A stretch of DNA of 64,000 nt from Hylemonella gracilis (GTDB taxonomy: Bacteria; Pseudomonadota; Gammaproteobacteria; Burkholderiales; Burkholderiaceae_C). A program made the position numbers and the translations under genes. Below, one piece after another: positions 53,104-62,675 of the stretch; the stretch's first letter is position 1, and each line of letters starts with the position of its first letter. Below the pieces are notes generated by a model, which was not told the origin of the DNA, did no database searches, and worked only from the letters and a program-made list of their open reading frames with translations. The stretch covers positions 3,125,501-3,189,500 of the forward strand of contig NZ_CP031395.1 in NCBI RefSeq assembly GCF_004328645.1. The letters run 5' to 3'.

Positions 53104-53205
53104 CCGAGGCGCCGGGGCGCGGTCGGGATCGGCCGCGCAGGGCCTTCGCGAAATTTTGCCCTCCTCGCCAAAGCCGCGCTCACCCTTTAGCATGAGGCTT
53201 CGTCG

Positions 53206-54594
53206 GTGCGGCAGAGCCGGCTGCGGTGCCCCCGGAGTTCGCCGCCACCTGCCCACGCCACCATCCCCACCAGCAGCCACGCCCGTGCCCCAGTTCATCC
53301 CCCGCCTTCGAATGGTCCGCCCGCGTGGATGTGCAGCGCGCTCGCACGCCTGCCCCCGAAGGAGCGGTCCATCCTCGCCCTGCTGCTGCGCCACCCGGCG
53401 GAACCGGTGAGCAAGGAAGACATCATTCGGCAGGCCTGGCCACGCCAGAAGATGGTGTCGGACGAAAGCCTGGTGCGGTGCATCAGCCAGTTGCGGCGGC
53501 GCGTGCCGCAGGCCCACATCGAAGCCGTTTACGGCTATGGCTACCGGTTGCTGCCGACCGCGGCACCCGGCCCACAAGTCCATGGGGCCTTGCTGCAAGC
53601 GGCGCAGGCCCCGGCGGACCTGGTCGAGCAATTCATGCACGCCTGCAGCCTGGTGCAGCGACAGACCGCCACCCCCCTGGCGCGCGCCATCGACTTGTTG
53701 CGCAAGCTGACGGAACGGCAGCCGGACTACATCCCCGCCCGCGTGCTTCGGGCCCATGCCATCTTGCTGGCCCACCGACTCGACCTCAACGCGCTGGCCC
53801 AGGCCAGCCTGGAGGAAGCCTGGGTACAGATCGGCCTCGCCCAGGCCCTGGCGCCGGACTCCCCGCTGCTGGCCGCCACCCAGGCTGGCCTCTACGACCT
53901 GGATTGGCGCTTCACCGAGGCCAGCCGCTTGCACCAGATGGCGCTGCAGGATCTGCCCTACTCCTCCCATGCGCTGCAACCCTACATCTGGCACCTGCTG
54001 GCCACTGGGCGGACGGCGCACGCGCACCCGTGCCAGCACCGCATCCTCGCGCAGCGACCGCACGCGGCCATCGAACGGGTCAAGTGGGCCCGTCTGCTGG
54101 CGCAGGCCGGTGAACGCGACGCGGCACTCGCGGCAATGGACGCAGCCCGCGCCGCTCACCCAGGCAGCGCGCTGGTCGCCAGCGCCTGGTGCGCCCTGCA
54201 GGCCAAGTTCGCGCCACGCAGCGCCTTGATCCCGTTGGCTCGTGAACTGCACGACATGGCGGAGCTGCCCCGCTACGCGCGGGTCAACCTGCCCTACGTG
54301 CTGGCACGTTGCGGCAGACGCGCCGAGGCCCGGCGCGCGCTGGACGCAACGCCTGCTGGCCGGCATCCCTCCACCCTGCACCAGCGCATGGCGCGGGTTC
54401 CCACCCTGATCGAACTCGGCGAACTGGACCATGCCGCCGAGGAGATCACCCACGCCTACCGGGACCGTTACAGCGGCCTGCCAGGCCTGCTGCATTCACC
54501 GACTTGCGCGCCCCTGCGTCAGCACCCGCGCGGGCGGGAAATTCTGCAGAAGTTCAATCAGATGTTCCAGGCCGACACGCCCTGGCGAACTTGA
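53206..54594 (+). CDS. Winged-helix (OmpR/CadC-type) regulator with TPR-like repeats
   Basis: 462 residues in the longest frame. The DNA-binding domain is about residues 45-115: LPPKERSILALLLRHPAEPV, then SKEDIIRQAWPRQKMVSDES and EAVYGYGYRLLP, which matches the trans_reg_C wing. It is followed by about 330 residues of TPR-like helices (QASLEEAWVQIGLAQALAPD; RVKWARLLAQAGERDAALAA). The first 41 residues are Pro/Ser-rich and may not be translated: an ATG at 53329 gives MCSALARLPPKE. No receiver domain or membrane helix is present. HilA-like proteins have the same plan. Confidence 0.75.
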   Translation: MRQSRLRCPRSSPPPAHATIPTSSHARAPVHPPPSNGPPAWMCSALARLPPKERSILALLLRHPAEPVSKEDIIRQAWPRQKMVSDESLVRCISQLRRRVPQAHIEAVYGYGYRLLPTAAPGPQVHGALLQAAQAPADLVEQFMHACSLVQRQTATPLARAIDLLRKLTERQPDYIPARVLRAHAILLAHRLDLNALAQASLEEAWVQIGLAQALAPDSPLLAATQAGLYDLDWRFTEASRLHQMALQDLPYSSHALQPYIWHLLATGRTAHAHPCQHRILAQRPHAAIERVKWARLLAQAGERDAALAAMDAARAAHPGSALVASAWCALQAKFAPRSALIPLARELHDMAELPRYARVNLPYVLARCGRRAEARRALDATPAGRHPSTLHQRMARVPTLIELGELDHAAEEITHAYRDRYSGLPGLLHSPTCAPLRQHPRGREILQKFNQMFQADTPWRT

Positions 54595-54695
54595 AGGGCT
54601 CCCGGGCATCCGTCCCGCTCCGGAGGGCCCGAACGCGCCGACCTGCGACACATGCCTGCGACGCGCGGCCGCTGGCGGCCGTCGTCGCTTCGCCA

Positions 54696-57600
54696 TCAGA
54701 CCGGTCCGATGGCCGGCTGCTGGGCCTCGTCCACCACCATCGTCTTCGCGCCGGGCACGGCGGCACGGGCCAGCAAGGCGTACATGGTGGGCACGACGAA
54801 GACGGTGAGCAGAGTGCCCAGGGACATGCCACCGACGATGACCCAGCCGATCTGCTGACGGCTTTCAGCGCCCGCGCCATGGGCCAGGGCCAGCGGCAAG
54901 GCACCCAGGACCATGGCGCCGGTGGTCATGAGGATGGGCCGCAGGCGCTGACTGGAGGCCTGCACCAGCGCATCCACCATCTCCAGGCCGTGCTCGCGCA
55001 ACTGGTTGGTGAACTCCACGATCAGGATACCGTGCTTGGTGATGAGTCCCACCAGCGTGATGAGGCCAATCTGTGAATAGACATTGAGTGATCCACCCGT
55101 CCACTGCAACGCCAGCAAGGCACCGACCATGGACAGGGGCACGGACAGCATGATGATGAAGGGATCGATGAAGCTCTCGAATTGAGCGGCCAGCACCAGG
55201 AAAATGAAGAGCAGCGCCAGCGCGAAGACCAGGCCCAGCGCGCCTTGAGAGTTGCGGAACTCGCGCGAGGTGCCGTTGAGTTCAGAGCTGTAGCCGGTCT
55301 TGAGGACCTTGGCCGCGGTGGCATCCATGAAGGCCAGGGCCTCGCCCAGGGAATAGTCGGGCGCCAGGTTGGCGGTGATGGACGCGCTGCGGCGCTGGCC
55401 AAAGTGGTTGAGTTCGCGCGGGCTGACGCTTTCGCGCGAGACCACCAGCGCGGATAGAGGCACCATGGCGCCGTTCTTGCCGCGCACGTACATCTTGTCG
55501 ATGTCTTCCGGCGTAGTGCGGCCCGTGGGGCGAGTCTGCACGATCACGTCGTACTGTTCAGCGTCGCGCTTGTAGCGTGTGACGCTGCGCCCGCCAAGCA
55601 TGGTCTCCATGGTGCGTGCGACCGTGTCCACGCCAACGCCGAGATCGGCGGCCTTCTCACGGTCGACCTCGATGCGCAACTCGGGCTTGTTCAGGCGCAG
55701 ATCGGCGTCGGGCGAGATGATGCCTGGGTTGCGCGCCATCGCGTCCAAGAACTGCTGCACGACCGCGCTGAGGTTCTCGTAGCTGTCCGAGGTCTGGATC
55801 ACGTAGTTCAGAGGCCGGTCACGGAAACCTTGCCCCAGCGAGGGCGGCGTGATCGGAAAGGCGTTGACACCAGCCAGAGTGTTGAACCGCGGCCCCAGTA
55901 GCCGCGCCAGTTCCAGGGTACTGCGCTGCCTTTGCTCCCAGTCCACCGTGCGGTAGATGACGCTGCCTTGCGAGACGGTGGGGTTGCCAATGTTGGCGAA
56001 GATGCGGTCAAACTCGGGGTACTTCTGGCCCATCTCCTCCATCAGGCGCGCATAGCGGTTGGTGAACTCCAGCGTGGAACCATCGGGTGCGTTGATGTTG
56101 GCGATGATGGTGCCGCGGTCTTCCATCGGTGCGAGTTCCTGCTTCATCGCGGGGTAGACGCGCCAGATGGTCAGCGCACACAACAGCATGGCACCGATGA
56201 CCAACCAGCGTGCCTGCAGCAGCCACGGCGGCAGCAGGCCGGCGCGCCGGCGGGGCGGAAGTCCCAGGCCGCCCAGCGGCCCCACCGACATGGACGGCGC
56301 CGGAGTCGCCGCTCGGGCCGTGATCACCCAGCGCAGCAGCCGGCCATAGCCGTCGGACAGCGCCGTCAGCCAGCGCTCCATGCCACGGTCGAATCGGTTG
56401 GGCTTGGGGTTGTGCCTGAGCAGCAGCGAGCACATCATGGGCGAGAGGGTGAGCGCCACGAAGCCCGATACCAGCACGGCCCCCGCCAGCGCCAGCGCGA
56501 ACTCCACGAACAGGCGTCCGGTGCGGCCCGGCGTGAAGGCCAGCGGGGCGTACACCGCCACCAGGGTCAGGGTCATCGCGATGATGGCGAATCCAATCTC
56601 GCGCGCGCCCTTGATGGCGGCGGCGAAGGGATCCATCCCGTCCTCGATGTGCCGGTAGATGTTCTCCAGCATCACGATGGCGTCGTCCACCACCAGGCCG
56701 ATGGCCAGCACCAGGGCCAGCAAGGTGAGTGTGTTGATGGAGAAACCAGCCAGGGCCATCAGCGCGAACGCCCCGACCAGGCTGACGGGAATCGTGATGA
56801 TGGGGATGATGGACGCGCGCAGGGTGCGCAGGAACACGAAGACCACCAAGGCCACCAGGGCCACCGCTTCAAGGATGGTCTGGTAGACATTGCGGACCGA
56901 GCGGTCGATGAAGACCGAGTTGTCATTGGCGATGTCAATGCTGATGTCGGATGGCAGGTCGGCCTGCAGGCGGGGGATGGCGGCCCGTACCTCGCGTGAC
57001 AGGTCCAGCGGGTTGGCCGTGGCCTGGCGAATCACGCCCGCGGAGATGGCGTCCAGTCCGTTCAGGCGCACGGTGCTGCGCTCGTCGGCCGGGCCCTCGA
57101 CCACCTGGGCCACGTCTCCCAGCTTGACCGGAAAGCCGTTGACGCTCTTGATCACGACGGCCGCGAACTGCTCGGCACGCGCGAGGTCGGTCAACGAGGT
57201 GACGCTGAATTCACGTTGCTGTGATTCGATGCGGCCAGCCGGCAGCTCCAGGTTGCTGCGGCGGATGGCGTCCTCCACCTCCTGCGTGGTCAGGCCGTAA
57301 CCGGCCATGCGGTCCGGGTCCAGCCAGACACGCATGGCGTAACGACGCTCGCCATAGATGCTCACGTCGGCCACGCCGGTGACGGTCTGCAGCCGCGGCT
57401 TGACGATTCGGTTGACGAGGTCGTTGATCTCCAGTCGGCTGCGGCTCTCGCTGGTGAAGGCCAGCCAGATGACGGGCGAGGCGTCGGCCTCGACCTTGGC
57501 GATCACCGGTTCGTCGATCTCGGCGGGCAGTCGACGACGCACGCGGGAGGCGCGGTCACGCACCTCGGCGGCGGCGGCATCCGCGTCCTTCTCCAGCTTG

Positions 57601-57884
57601 AAACGCACGGTGATCTGGCTGCGTTCCGGTCGGCTGATGGAGGTAAGCACGTCCACGCCGTCGATGCCGGCGATGGAATCCTCCAGGGGCTTGGTCACCT
57701 GCGACTCGATCACCTCGGCCGAGGCGCCCGCATAGGAGGTCGACACGGTGACCACGGGTTCGTCGATCTTGGGGTACTCGCGCACCGACAGACGCGAGAA
57801 GCTGACCGCGCCGATGAGCACGATGAGCAGCGAGAGCACGGTCGCGAAGACCGGTCGGCGGATGGACAGTTCGGCGAGTTGCAT
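54696..57884 (-). CDS. RND efflux transporter permease (HAE1 type)
   Basis: 1062 residues starting MQLAELSIRRPVFATVLSLL. It has 12 membrane helices and the two large periplasmic loops of AcrB/MdtB-like pumps, with the proton-relay Asp pair in LVVDDAIVMLENIYRH. A Gly/Pro/Arg-rich stretch (about residues 516-545) before helix 7 is longer than usual. Pumps of this type need a periplasmic adaptor and an outer-membrane channel; neither gene is adjacent. It lies 105 bp after a small SHOCT-like gene in the same direction as the kinase operon. Confidence 0.93.
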   Translation of the reverse strand: MQLAELSIRRPVFATVLSLLIVLIGAVSFSRLSVREYPKIDEPVVTVSTSYAGASAEVIESQVTKPLEDSIAGIDGVDVLTSISRPERSQITVRFKLEKDADAAAAEVRDRASRVRRRLPAEIDEPVIAKVEADASPVIWLAFTSESRSRLEINDLVNRIVKPRLQTVTGVADVSIYGERRYAMRVWLDPDRMAGYGLTTQEVEDAIRRSNLELPAGRIESQQREFSVTSLTDLARAEQFAAVVIKSVNGFPVKLGDVAQVVEGPADERSTVRLNGLDAISAGVIRQATANPLDLSREVRAAIPRLQADLPSDISIDIANDNSVFIDRSVRNVYQTILEAVALVALVVFVFLRTLRASIIPIITIPVSLVGAFALMALAGFSINTLTLLALVLAIGLVVDDAIVMLENIYRHIEDGMDPFAAAIKGAREIGFAIIAMTLTLVAVYAPLAFTPGRTGRLFVEFALALAGAVLVSGFVALTLSPMMCSLLLRHNPKPNRFDRGMERWLTALSDGYGRLLRWVITARAATPAPSMSVGPLGGLGLPPRRRAGLLPPWLLQARWLVIGAMLLCALTIWRVYPAMKQELAPMEDRGTIIANINAPDGSTLEFTNRYARLMEEMGQKYPEFDRIFANIGNPTVSQGSVIYRTVDWEQRQRSTLELARLLGPRFNTLAGVNAFPITPPSLGQGFRDRPLNYVIQTSDSYENLSAVVQQFLDAMARNPGIISPDADLRLNKPELRIEVDREKAADLGVGVDTVARTMETMLGGRSVTRYKRDAEQYDVIVQTRPTGRTTPEDIDKMYVRGKNGAMVPLSALVVSRESVSPRELNHFGQRRSASITANLAPDYSLGEALAFMDATAAKVLKTGYSSELNGTSREFRNSQGALGLVFALALLFIFLVLAAQFESFIDPFIIMLSVPLSMVGALLALQWTGGSLNVYSQIGLITLVGLITKHGILIVEFTNQLREHGLEMVDALVQASSQRLRPILMTTGAMVLGALPLALAHGAGAESRQQIGWVIVGGMSLGTLLTVFVVPTMYALLARAAVPGAKTMVVDEAQQPAIGPV

Positions 57885-57989
57885 GGGGCGGCGTCAGACT
57901 GGCGTGGCGCGCCAGTCAGCAGGATTCGGAGAGCGAGCCGCCGAACTTACCACCGAAACATGAAGGGGGCGTAAATCCCAAGCCTGCGC

Positions 57990-58163
57990 TCAGCCTTCCT
58001 GACGCCGGGGTTCCTCGGTGTCGGCGGGCTCGGTGGTCTGGGGTTGCGTCTGGTCGTGGTTGTGCAGGTCGTCGATCAGTTCGGCACGGGCCCGCCGGTA
58101 GTCGGCCCGGCTGATCATGCCGCTGGCGTACTGGCGTGACAAGGTTTTCAGATTGGTGTGCAT
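57990..58163 (-). CDS. Small SHOCT-like protein
   Basis: 57 residues: MHTNLKTLSRQYASGMISRA, then DYRRARAELIDDLHNHD and a polar Thr/Glu tail. The helix-turn-helix of LSRQYASGMISRADYRRARA resembles the SHOCT fold, a short C-terminal oligomerisation motif found on stand-alone small proteins. The ATG at 58163 has GGAG eight bases before it; ATG 58184 has none. A much longer frame upstream is a shadow of the kinase gene. It follows the kinase by 26 bp, so it is part of that operon. Confidence 0.68.
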   Translation of the reverse strand: MHTNLKTLSRQYASGMISRADYRRARAELIDDLHNHDQTQPQTTEPADTEEPRRQEG

Positions 58164-58189
58164 GGTCGAATCTCCGTTGTTCATACCGG

Positions 58190-61100
58190 TCAGCGCGCGG
58201 GCACGACCGGCGCGGGCGCCGCAGCGGAAGAAGTGGGTGCCTCGGCCTGCAGCAGCGGTTTCTGCACATCCTCCAGCAACAGGCGGAAACCCGTGACCTC
58301 GTCCGCCCGGCCCGTATGGTCGCGCACGAAGTTCAAGCTGCATTCGGCATGGGGGTCCTGATAGGAAGCACCAACCGCCTGCAGGCGGTCGCCGGTGAGC
58401 ACGAGCTCCTGGGCGTTGCCGATGAAGTTCTGCAAGCCCCAGCCGTTCTGGTGGCCGCTGGACACCGACGTCAGCTGGTCGCCCTTGAGGACCTGCCCGC
58501 CCAGGCGCACGGTGCAGTTGTAATCCTTGGGGGGCTGCTGTCCGGCGGCGCCGGCGGCATGCAGCCATTCCGCGCGCGTGGGCAGGCGGTAGGTCTTGCC
58601 CGTGCGCTCGGACAACCAGGCGGTGTAGGCAAGCACCTCCTTCTCGCTCAGGCCGACCTTGGGCAGGGTCTTGGCCTTGCGATCGTCCACCGGGCACTGG
58701 CCACTGAAGAAGCAGAACTTGTTGTAATCCTCGTTGGACACCTCGTACTTGCTGACGGCGAAGTACTTCCCACCGGAGGCCGCGGCGCCACGCTCGCCCA
58801 TGGGCGGCACCACCACCATCAGGGGGCCGCGCACCCGGTCGTGCAGCATGTCGAAACAGATGGCGCGCGCCCGTCGCCCCAGGCCGGCCAGGCTGTCAGT
58901 ACAGGGCGTGGTGCTCTGGATCGGCGTCCAGGCCTGCCCCGCCACGTCCGCGCCGGTGACGCCCTTGCTGCTCGTCAGGCTGCGGATGTCGGCGTCGCGC
59001 TGCAGGATGCGCCCTTGCCAGCGTTGCGCCGCCATCTTCTGGCTCAAGGTGGAGATGGCGCCCCGGTAGGTCGGGTTGTCGGACCAGAGCTGGCGTGCCG
59101 CGCCCAATTGCTCGCGTGCCTTGTCGTATTCGCCCGCGTCCATGCTGGCCTGGAACTGTGCGTAGGTGGTCGCCGCTTCGTCCTTGCGGGTCTTGAGGTC
59201 CTTGGCGAAATCGGCCACCTCCGGGTGATCGGGCAGGCGCTTGCGCGCGGTTTCCAGCATGCCCTGGGCTTCGTTGAGTCGCCCGGTGCTGAGGGCGGCA
59301 CGGGCGGTGCGGCCATCAATCCAGGGCGGTGGCGCAAGCTGCGAGCGCAGCTGCGTGAGCCGTGTGTTGTCCGGAAACAGGATGGCGGCACGCGTGGCCA
59401 AGCTCTCTGCCTGCGAGCGGCTGGTGGACTGCCCTCCCTGGGCCAGGGATGCGACGCGATCGATCAGCATGCCGGTGTACTGACGCTCCAGATCGGGATA
59501 CCGATCTGGGACGAAGTTGCGCACCTCGTCGAGCATGCGCTGCGCCCCCGGCGTGTCGAAATGCTGGGCGTCGCTGAAAAGACGGTTGAGCGCGATGATG
59601 TTGTATTCGGCCACGTTGCGCTCGCGCACCTGCTGCAGCCGGATTTCGTTGGGCGACACCACCAGGCCACGCTCGGCCAACTTCACCGCTTTCTGGTATT
59701 CGCCCGCGTTGCCCTGATTGCGCGCCAGCTCCAGGTAGGCCTCGGTCATGGCCTCGGCCGCGGTCACGGTGAAGAAGGGGTCGCGCTCGCTGAGGTACTG
59801 CTTCAGCTCCGCCAGCGTGGACTCGGCCGCGTCCATTTCGCGGGCCCGGGTTTCCAGCAGCAGGCTGTTCTGCAGACCAGTGACGCGGGCCTGCTGGGCC
59901 AGTTGTTCGCGCTCACCCAGGAATTTCTTGTAGGCTGCGTCGATGCGTTCACGCGCCTGCCCCACGCGGACGGGATCCAGGCGCAGGGGACGGATGTCAT
60001 CGACGATGGCCTGGGCCAGGCTGTAACGGCGCGCGGCCTCCAGAGTCTGGATGCGCGCGAGGTAGATTTCAGCGAGCTTGCCCTTCGCGGCCTCCCAGCG
60101 CGGGTTCAGCGCGGCACCCAGGTCCTGCTGCTGGCGCGCCAGGTAGAGGCTCAATTGCAGGACTTCGGATTGCCAGTCCGCTTCTCCCTTGCCGTCCTTG
60201 CCCTCTTTGGGCGGCGCTGCCAGCCGTTGCTCCAGCTCGCGCAAGGCATCGTCGAGACCGAAGCCCTGCTGAGCCAGTTGCGTGTGCAGACCGAGCGCGA
60301 GCAGCACGTGACGATCCGCCTGCGGGGCGCCGGTCCGCTGCACGGCCGCGACCTGCTGGTTGCGTTGCTGCTCATCCTTGGCGCGCTGCCAGCGGTCTTG
60401 CGTGTTGATCAGGTCGATGTCGTCCGGCAGGCGCGCCAGGCTGGCGTCCAGGTAGGTACGCGCCTTGTCCAGGTCCCCGATGTTGATGGCCTCCTGGGCG
60501 TTGGTGGCGTAGGCATCCGGGATGCGTGGGTCACGCAGCAGTTCGTGCTTGGGCGCCACCGACTCGACCGTGGCCATGATCTCGGTGATCGCGCGCCCCG
60601 GATTCTTGGGGTCCGGCAAGAGCCACTCGCTCTTGAGGGCCGCATTCAGTTTTTGGCCCAGCAGGTGCAGGTAGCGGTTGCGCTGCAACTCGACGTAGGC
60701 GGTCTGGTCGGTCAGCGCAGCCGAGTCCGGAAACAGCAGGGCCATGCGCTGCAGTTCCCGCTCGGCGCTGGCGAAGTCGTACTTGCGCTCTTCCAGATTG
60801 ATCGCAGCGTTGATGCGCTGGCGAAAATAGGCTTGAAACACCTCACGCCCGCCTTCGGCAATGCGTGCGCGTGCCGTCACGCCAAACTGCGGCAGGCGCC
60901 CGATGGCCTGCTCCAGCAGATCGGCCTGGCCGGTTTTCACGTCGGTGATGAGGCTCTGGACGCGCAAGTCCTCCAGATAATTGACGACGGGGTTGTAGGC
61001 TGCGATCGCCAGCACGATGGAGAAGGCGCTGCCCAGAACCCAGGGGTTCTTGTGCCAATTGGCCTTGCCTTCCAGTTCGACCAGGAACTGCTCCACCGTG

Positions 61101-62644
61101 GGCGTGCGCTTTTCCTTCTCGAAGGCCAGGCCGTGCCACAGGCCCTTCATCTGGCGCTTCTTGAGGTTCTTGATAGGCGCCGGGATCAGCTTGGCTTCCT
61201 GCGCCTGCAGGGCCGATTTCTTGTTGAAGGGGTGGTAACCCGTCAGCAACTCATAGGCCACGCAGGCCAGGGCGTACAGGTCGTCCTGCGTGGAAGGGTC
61301 CTTGCCCTGCAGCATTTCCAGCGAGGCGTAGGCCGGCGTGAGGGCGCCGAGCGAGCCGGCGTCGAATTCACCGTCCTTGTCGTTGTCCTTTTTCTCGCCC
61401 CCCTTCTCGCCGCCGCTGGCGGCGCGGGCGATGCCAAAGTCCAGGGTCTTGACCACGCCGTCGTCGCAGAGGAAGGCGTTGCCCGGCTTGAAGTCGGAGT
61501 GCACCAGGCCTTGCTTGTGCGCGTAGATCAGCGCCGAGCCCAGTTGCTGGATGATGGGGAATGCCTCCTCGAAGGGCAGACCGCCCTTGGGCCGCACCAC
61601 CTTGCGGATGTAGGTGTCCAGTGGCTTGCCGACCAACAATTCCATGGTGATGAACACCTGGGTGCCGGTCATGCCGATGCGGTCGAAGTCGTAGACCGTG
61701 GCGATGTTGGGGTGGGCCAGCTTCTGCTGGCGGCTGGCCTCGCGCTGCAGGGCGATGAAGGCCTGCGGGTGCGCCTTGAAGTCTTCCGTCAGCACCTTCA
61801 TGGCCACGTAGGGATTGCTGTCCTTGGCCTCGACCTTCAAGAGGTCGCGCGCCTGGAACACCTTGCCCATGCCACCCGCGCCCAGCACCTTGTCGAGGAT
61901 GAAGCGCTCCTTGATGATGGAGCCGGGGCCGAGTTTCTGCAGCTGCGGGCTGGTGGCACCGTGCAGGTCCCAGGAGAGCTGGGACGCCCGGGACGTCTGA
62001 TTGCTGGTGCTGCCCGTGCTCTGCTGGGTCTGCTCACGATAGCCCGTGGGACTGGTCGGCGCGTGCGTGAAGTTGTCGGTCGTCGAGGGCGCCAGGGTGT
62101 TGCTGACGAGGGTGGGGGCTTCGTCGTCCTCGCCGCCAACCGGGTCCACACCCGGCCCCCGTGGGCCCGTGCCTCCCGGGTAGGCGATGATGGTCGCGCC
62201 ACCTCCGTCTTCCTCGTCCTCCGGCGGCTCATCGGATGGTGGCCCGCCCGGGCTCGTCGGACGCGGATACGCCACGACCGTCGCAGCCCCGTCATCCTCG
62301 TCCTCGGGAGGATGGCTGGGCGGCGCGGGCACGGACGCGCCGATGCCTGAAGCCTGCGGGTAGGCGACCACGGTGGCGGCGCCATCGGCCTCATCGTCGT
62401 CGTCCTCGTCAACGGGGCCGTCCTCCGGCTCGTCGCCTGGCTGGGTCTCTGGCAGGTACTGGCGAATGCGCTCGACCGTGTCCGCGCTCAAGCGCCCGGC
62501 GCTCAGGTATTCGTCCAGCGCCTCGTGCATCTGCTGCAGGGTGAAGGCCCGCCGCTGCACCAGGCCGGGCATGACACCCAACAGTTCCGGCAACGCCAGT
62601 TCCGTGCGGGCAAGATCGTCGAGCAATCGGTGGGGATCAACCAT
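58190..62644 (-). CDS. Ser/Thr protein kinase with acidic repeats, membrane helix and C-terminal FGE-like domain
   Basis: 1484 residues. Residues 1-70: small helical region. 70-185: acidic, Pro-rich, with four repeats around ATVVAYP, ATVVAYP, ATIIAYP and APTLVSN (Thr91, 122, 151, 178). About 240-520: kinase domain with GAGGMGKVF, VAMKVL (Lys), HSDFKPGN (non-RD loop) and LDFGIAR. About 545-565: one membrane helix (WVLGSAFSIVLAIAAYNPVV). 570-1290: helical, TPR/coiled-coil-rich. 1290-1470: FGE/SUMF1-like fold (YEVSNEDYNKF; YRLPTRAEWLHAA; VTGFRLLL). A kinase-FGE fusion also occurs in Chlamydia Pkn1. It is followed by a SHOCT-like gene and preceded by a PP2C gene. Confidence 0.9.
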   Translation of the reverse strand: MVDPHRLLDDLARTELALPELLGVMPGLVQRRAFTLQQMHEALDEYLSAGRLSADTVERIRQYLPETQPGDEPEDGPVDEDDDDEADGAATVVAYPQASGIGASVPAPPSHPPEDEDDGAATVVAYPRPTSPGGPPSDEPPEDEEDGGGATIIAYPGGTGPRGPGVDPVGGEDDEAPTLVSNTLAPSTTDNFTHAPTSPTGYREQTQQSTGSTSNQTSRASQLSWDLHGATSPQLQKLGPGSIIKERFILDKVLGAGGMGKVFQARDLLKVEAKDSNPYVAMKVLTEDFKAHPQAFIALQREASRQQKLAHPNIATVYDFDRIGMTGTQVFITMELLVGKPLDTYIRKVVRPKGGLPFEEAFPIIQQLGSALIYAHKQGLVHSDFKPGNAFLCDDGVVKTLDFGIARAASGGEKGGEKKDNDKDGEFDAGSLGALTPAYASLEMLQGKDPSTQDDLYALACVAYELLTGYHPFNKKSALQAQEAKLIPAPIKNLKKRQMKGLWHGLAFEKEKRTPTVEQFLVELEGKANWHKNPWVLGSAFSIVLAIAAYNPVVNYLEDLRVQSLITDVKTGQADLLEQAIGRLPQFGVTARARIAEGGREVFQAYFRQRINAAINLEERKYDFASAERELQRMALLFPDSAALTDQTAYVELQRNRYLHLLGQKLNAALKSEWLLPDPKNPGRAITEIMATVESVAPKHELLRDPRIPDAYATNAQEAINIGDLDKARTYLDASLARLPDDIDLINTQDRWQRAKDEQQRNQQVAAVQRTGAPQADRHVLLALGLHTQLAQQGFGLDDALRELEQRLAAPPKEGKDGKGEADWQSEVLQLSLYLARQQQDLGAALNPRWEAAKGKLAEIYLARIQTLEAARRYSLAQAIVDDIRPLRLDPVRVGQARERIDAAYKKFLGEREQLAQQARVTGLQNSLLLETRAREMDAAESTLAELKQYLSERDPFFTVTAAEAMTEAYLELARNQGNAGEYQKAVKLAERGLVVSPNEIRLQQVRERNVAEYNIIALNRLFSDAQHFDTPGAQRMLDEVRNFVPDRYPDLERQYTGMLIDRVASLAQGGQSTSRSQAESLATRAAILFPDNTRLTQLRSQLAPPPWIDGRTARAALSTGRLNEAQGMLETARKRLPDHPEVADFAKDLKTRKDEAATTYAQFQASMDAGEYDKAREQLGAARQLWSDNPTYRGAISTLSQKMAAQRWQGRILQRDADIRSLTSSKGVTGADVAGQAWTPIQSTTPCTDSLAGLGRRARAICFDMLHDRVRGPLMVVVPPMGERGAAASGGKYFAVSKYEVSNEDYNKFCFFSGQCPVDDRKAKTLPKVGLSEKEVLAYTAWLSERTGKTYRLPTRAEWLHAAGAAGQQPPKDYNCTVRLGGQVLKGDQLTSVSSGHQNGWGLQNFIGNAQELVLTGDRLQAVGASYQDPHAECSLNFVRDHTGRADEVTGFRLLLEDVQKPLLQAEAPTSSAAAPAPVVPAR

Positions 62645-62675
62645 GGTGCGCTGCCTCGTGCTTGCCTGGCCGCCC

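Noticed and set aside
57990..58697. 235-residue frame including the SHOCT-like protein
   Set aside because: Only the last 57 residues look like protein and have a ribosome-binding site; the rest lies antisense-free but out of frame over the kinase end.
58136..62350. 1404-residue open frame antisense to the kinase gene
   Set aside because: Shadow frame: repetitive Leu/Gln/Arg/Gly composition and no recognisable domain.
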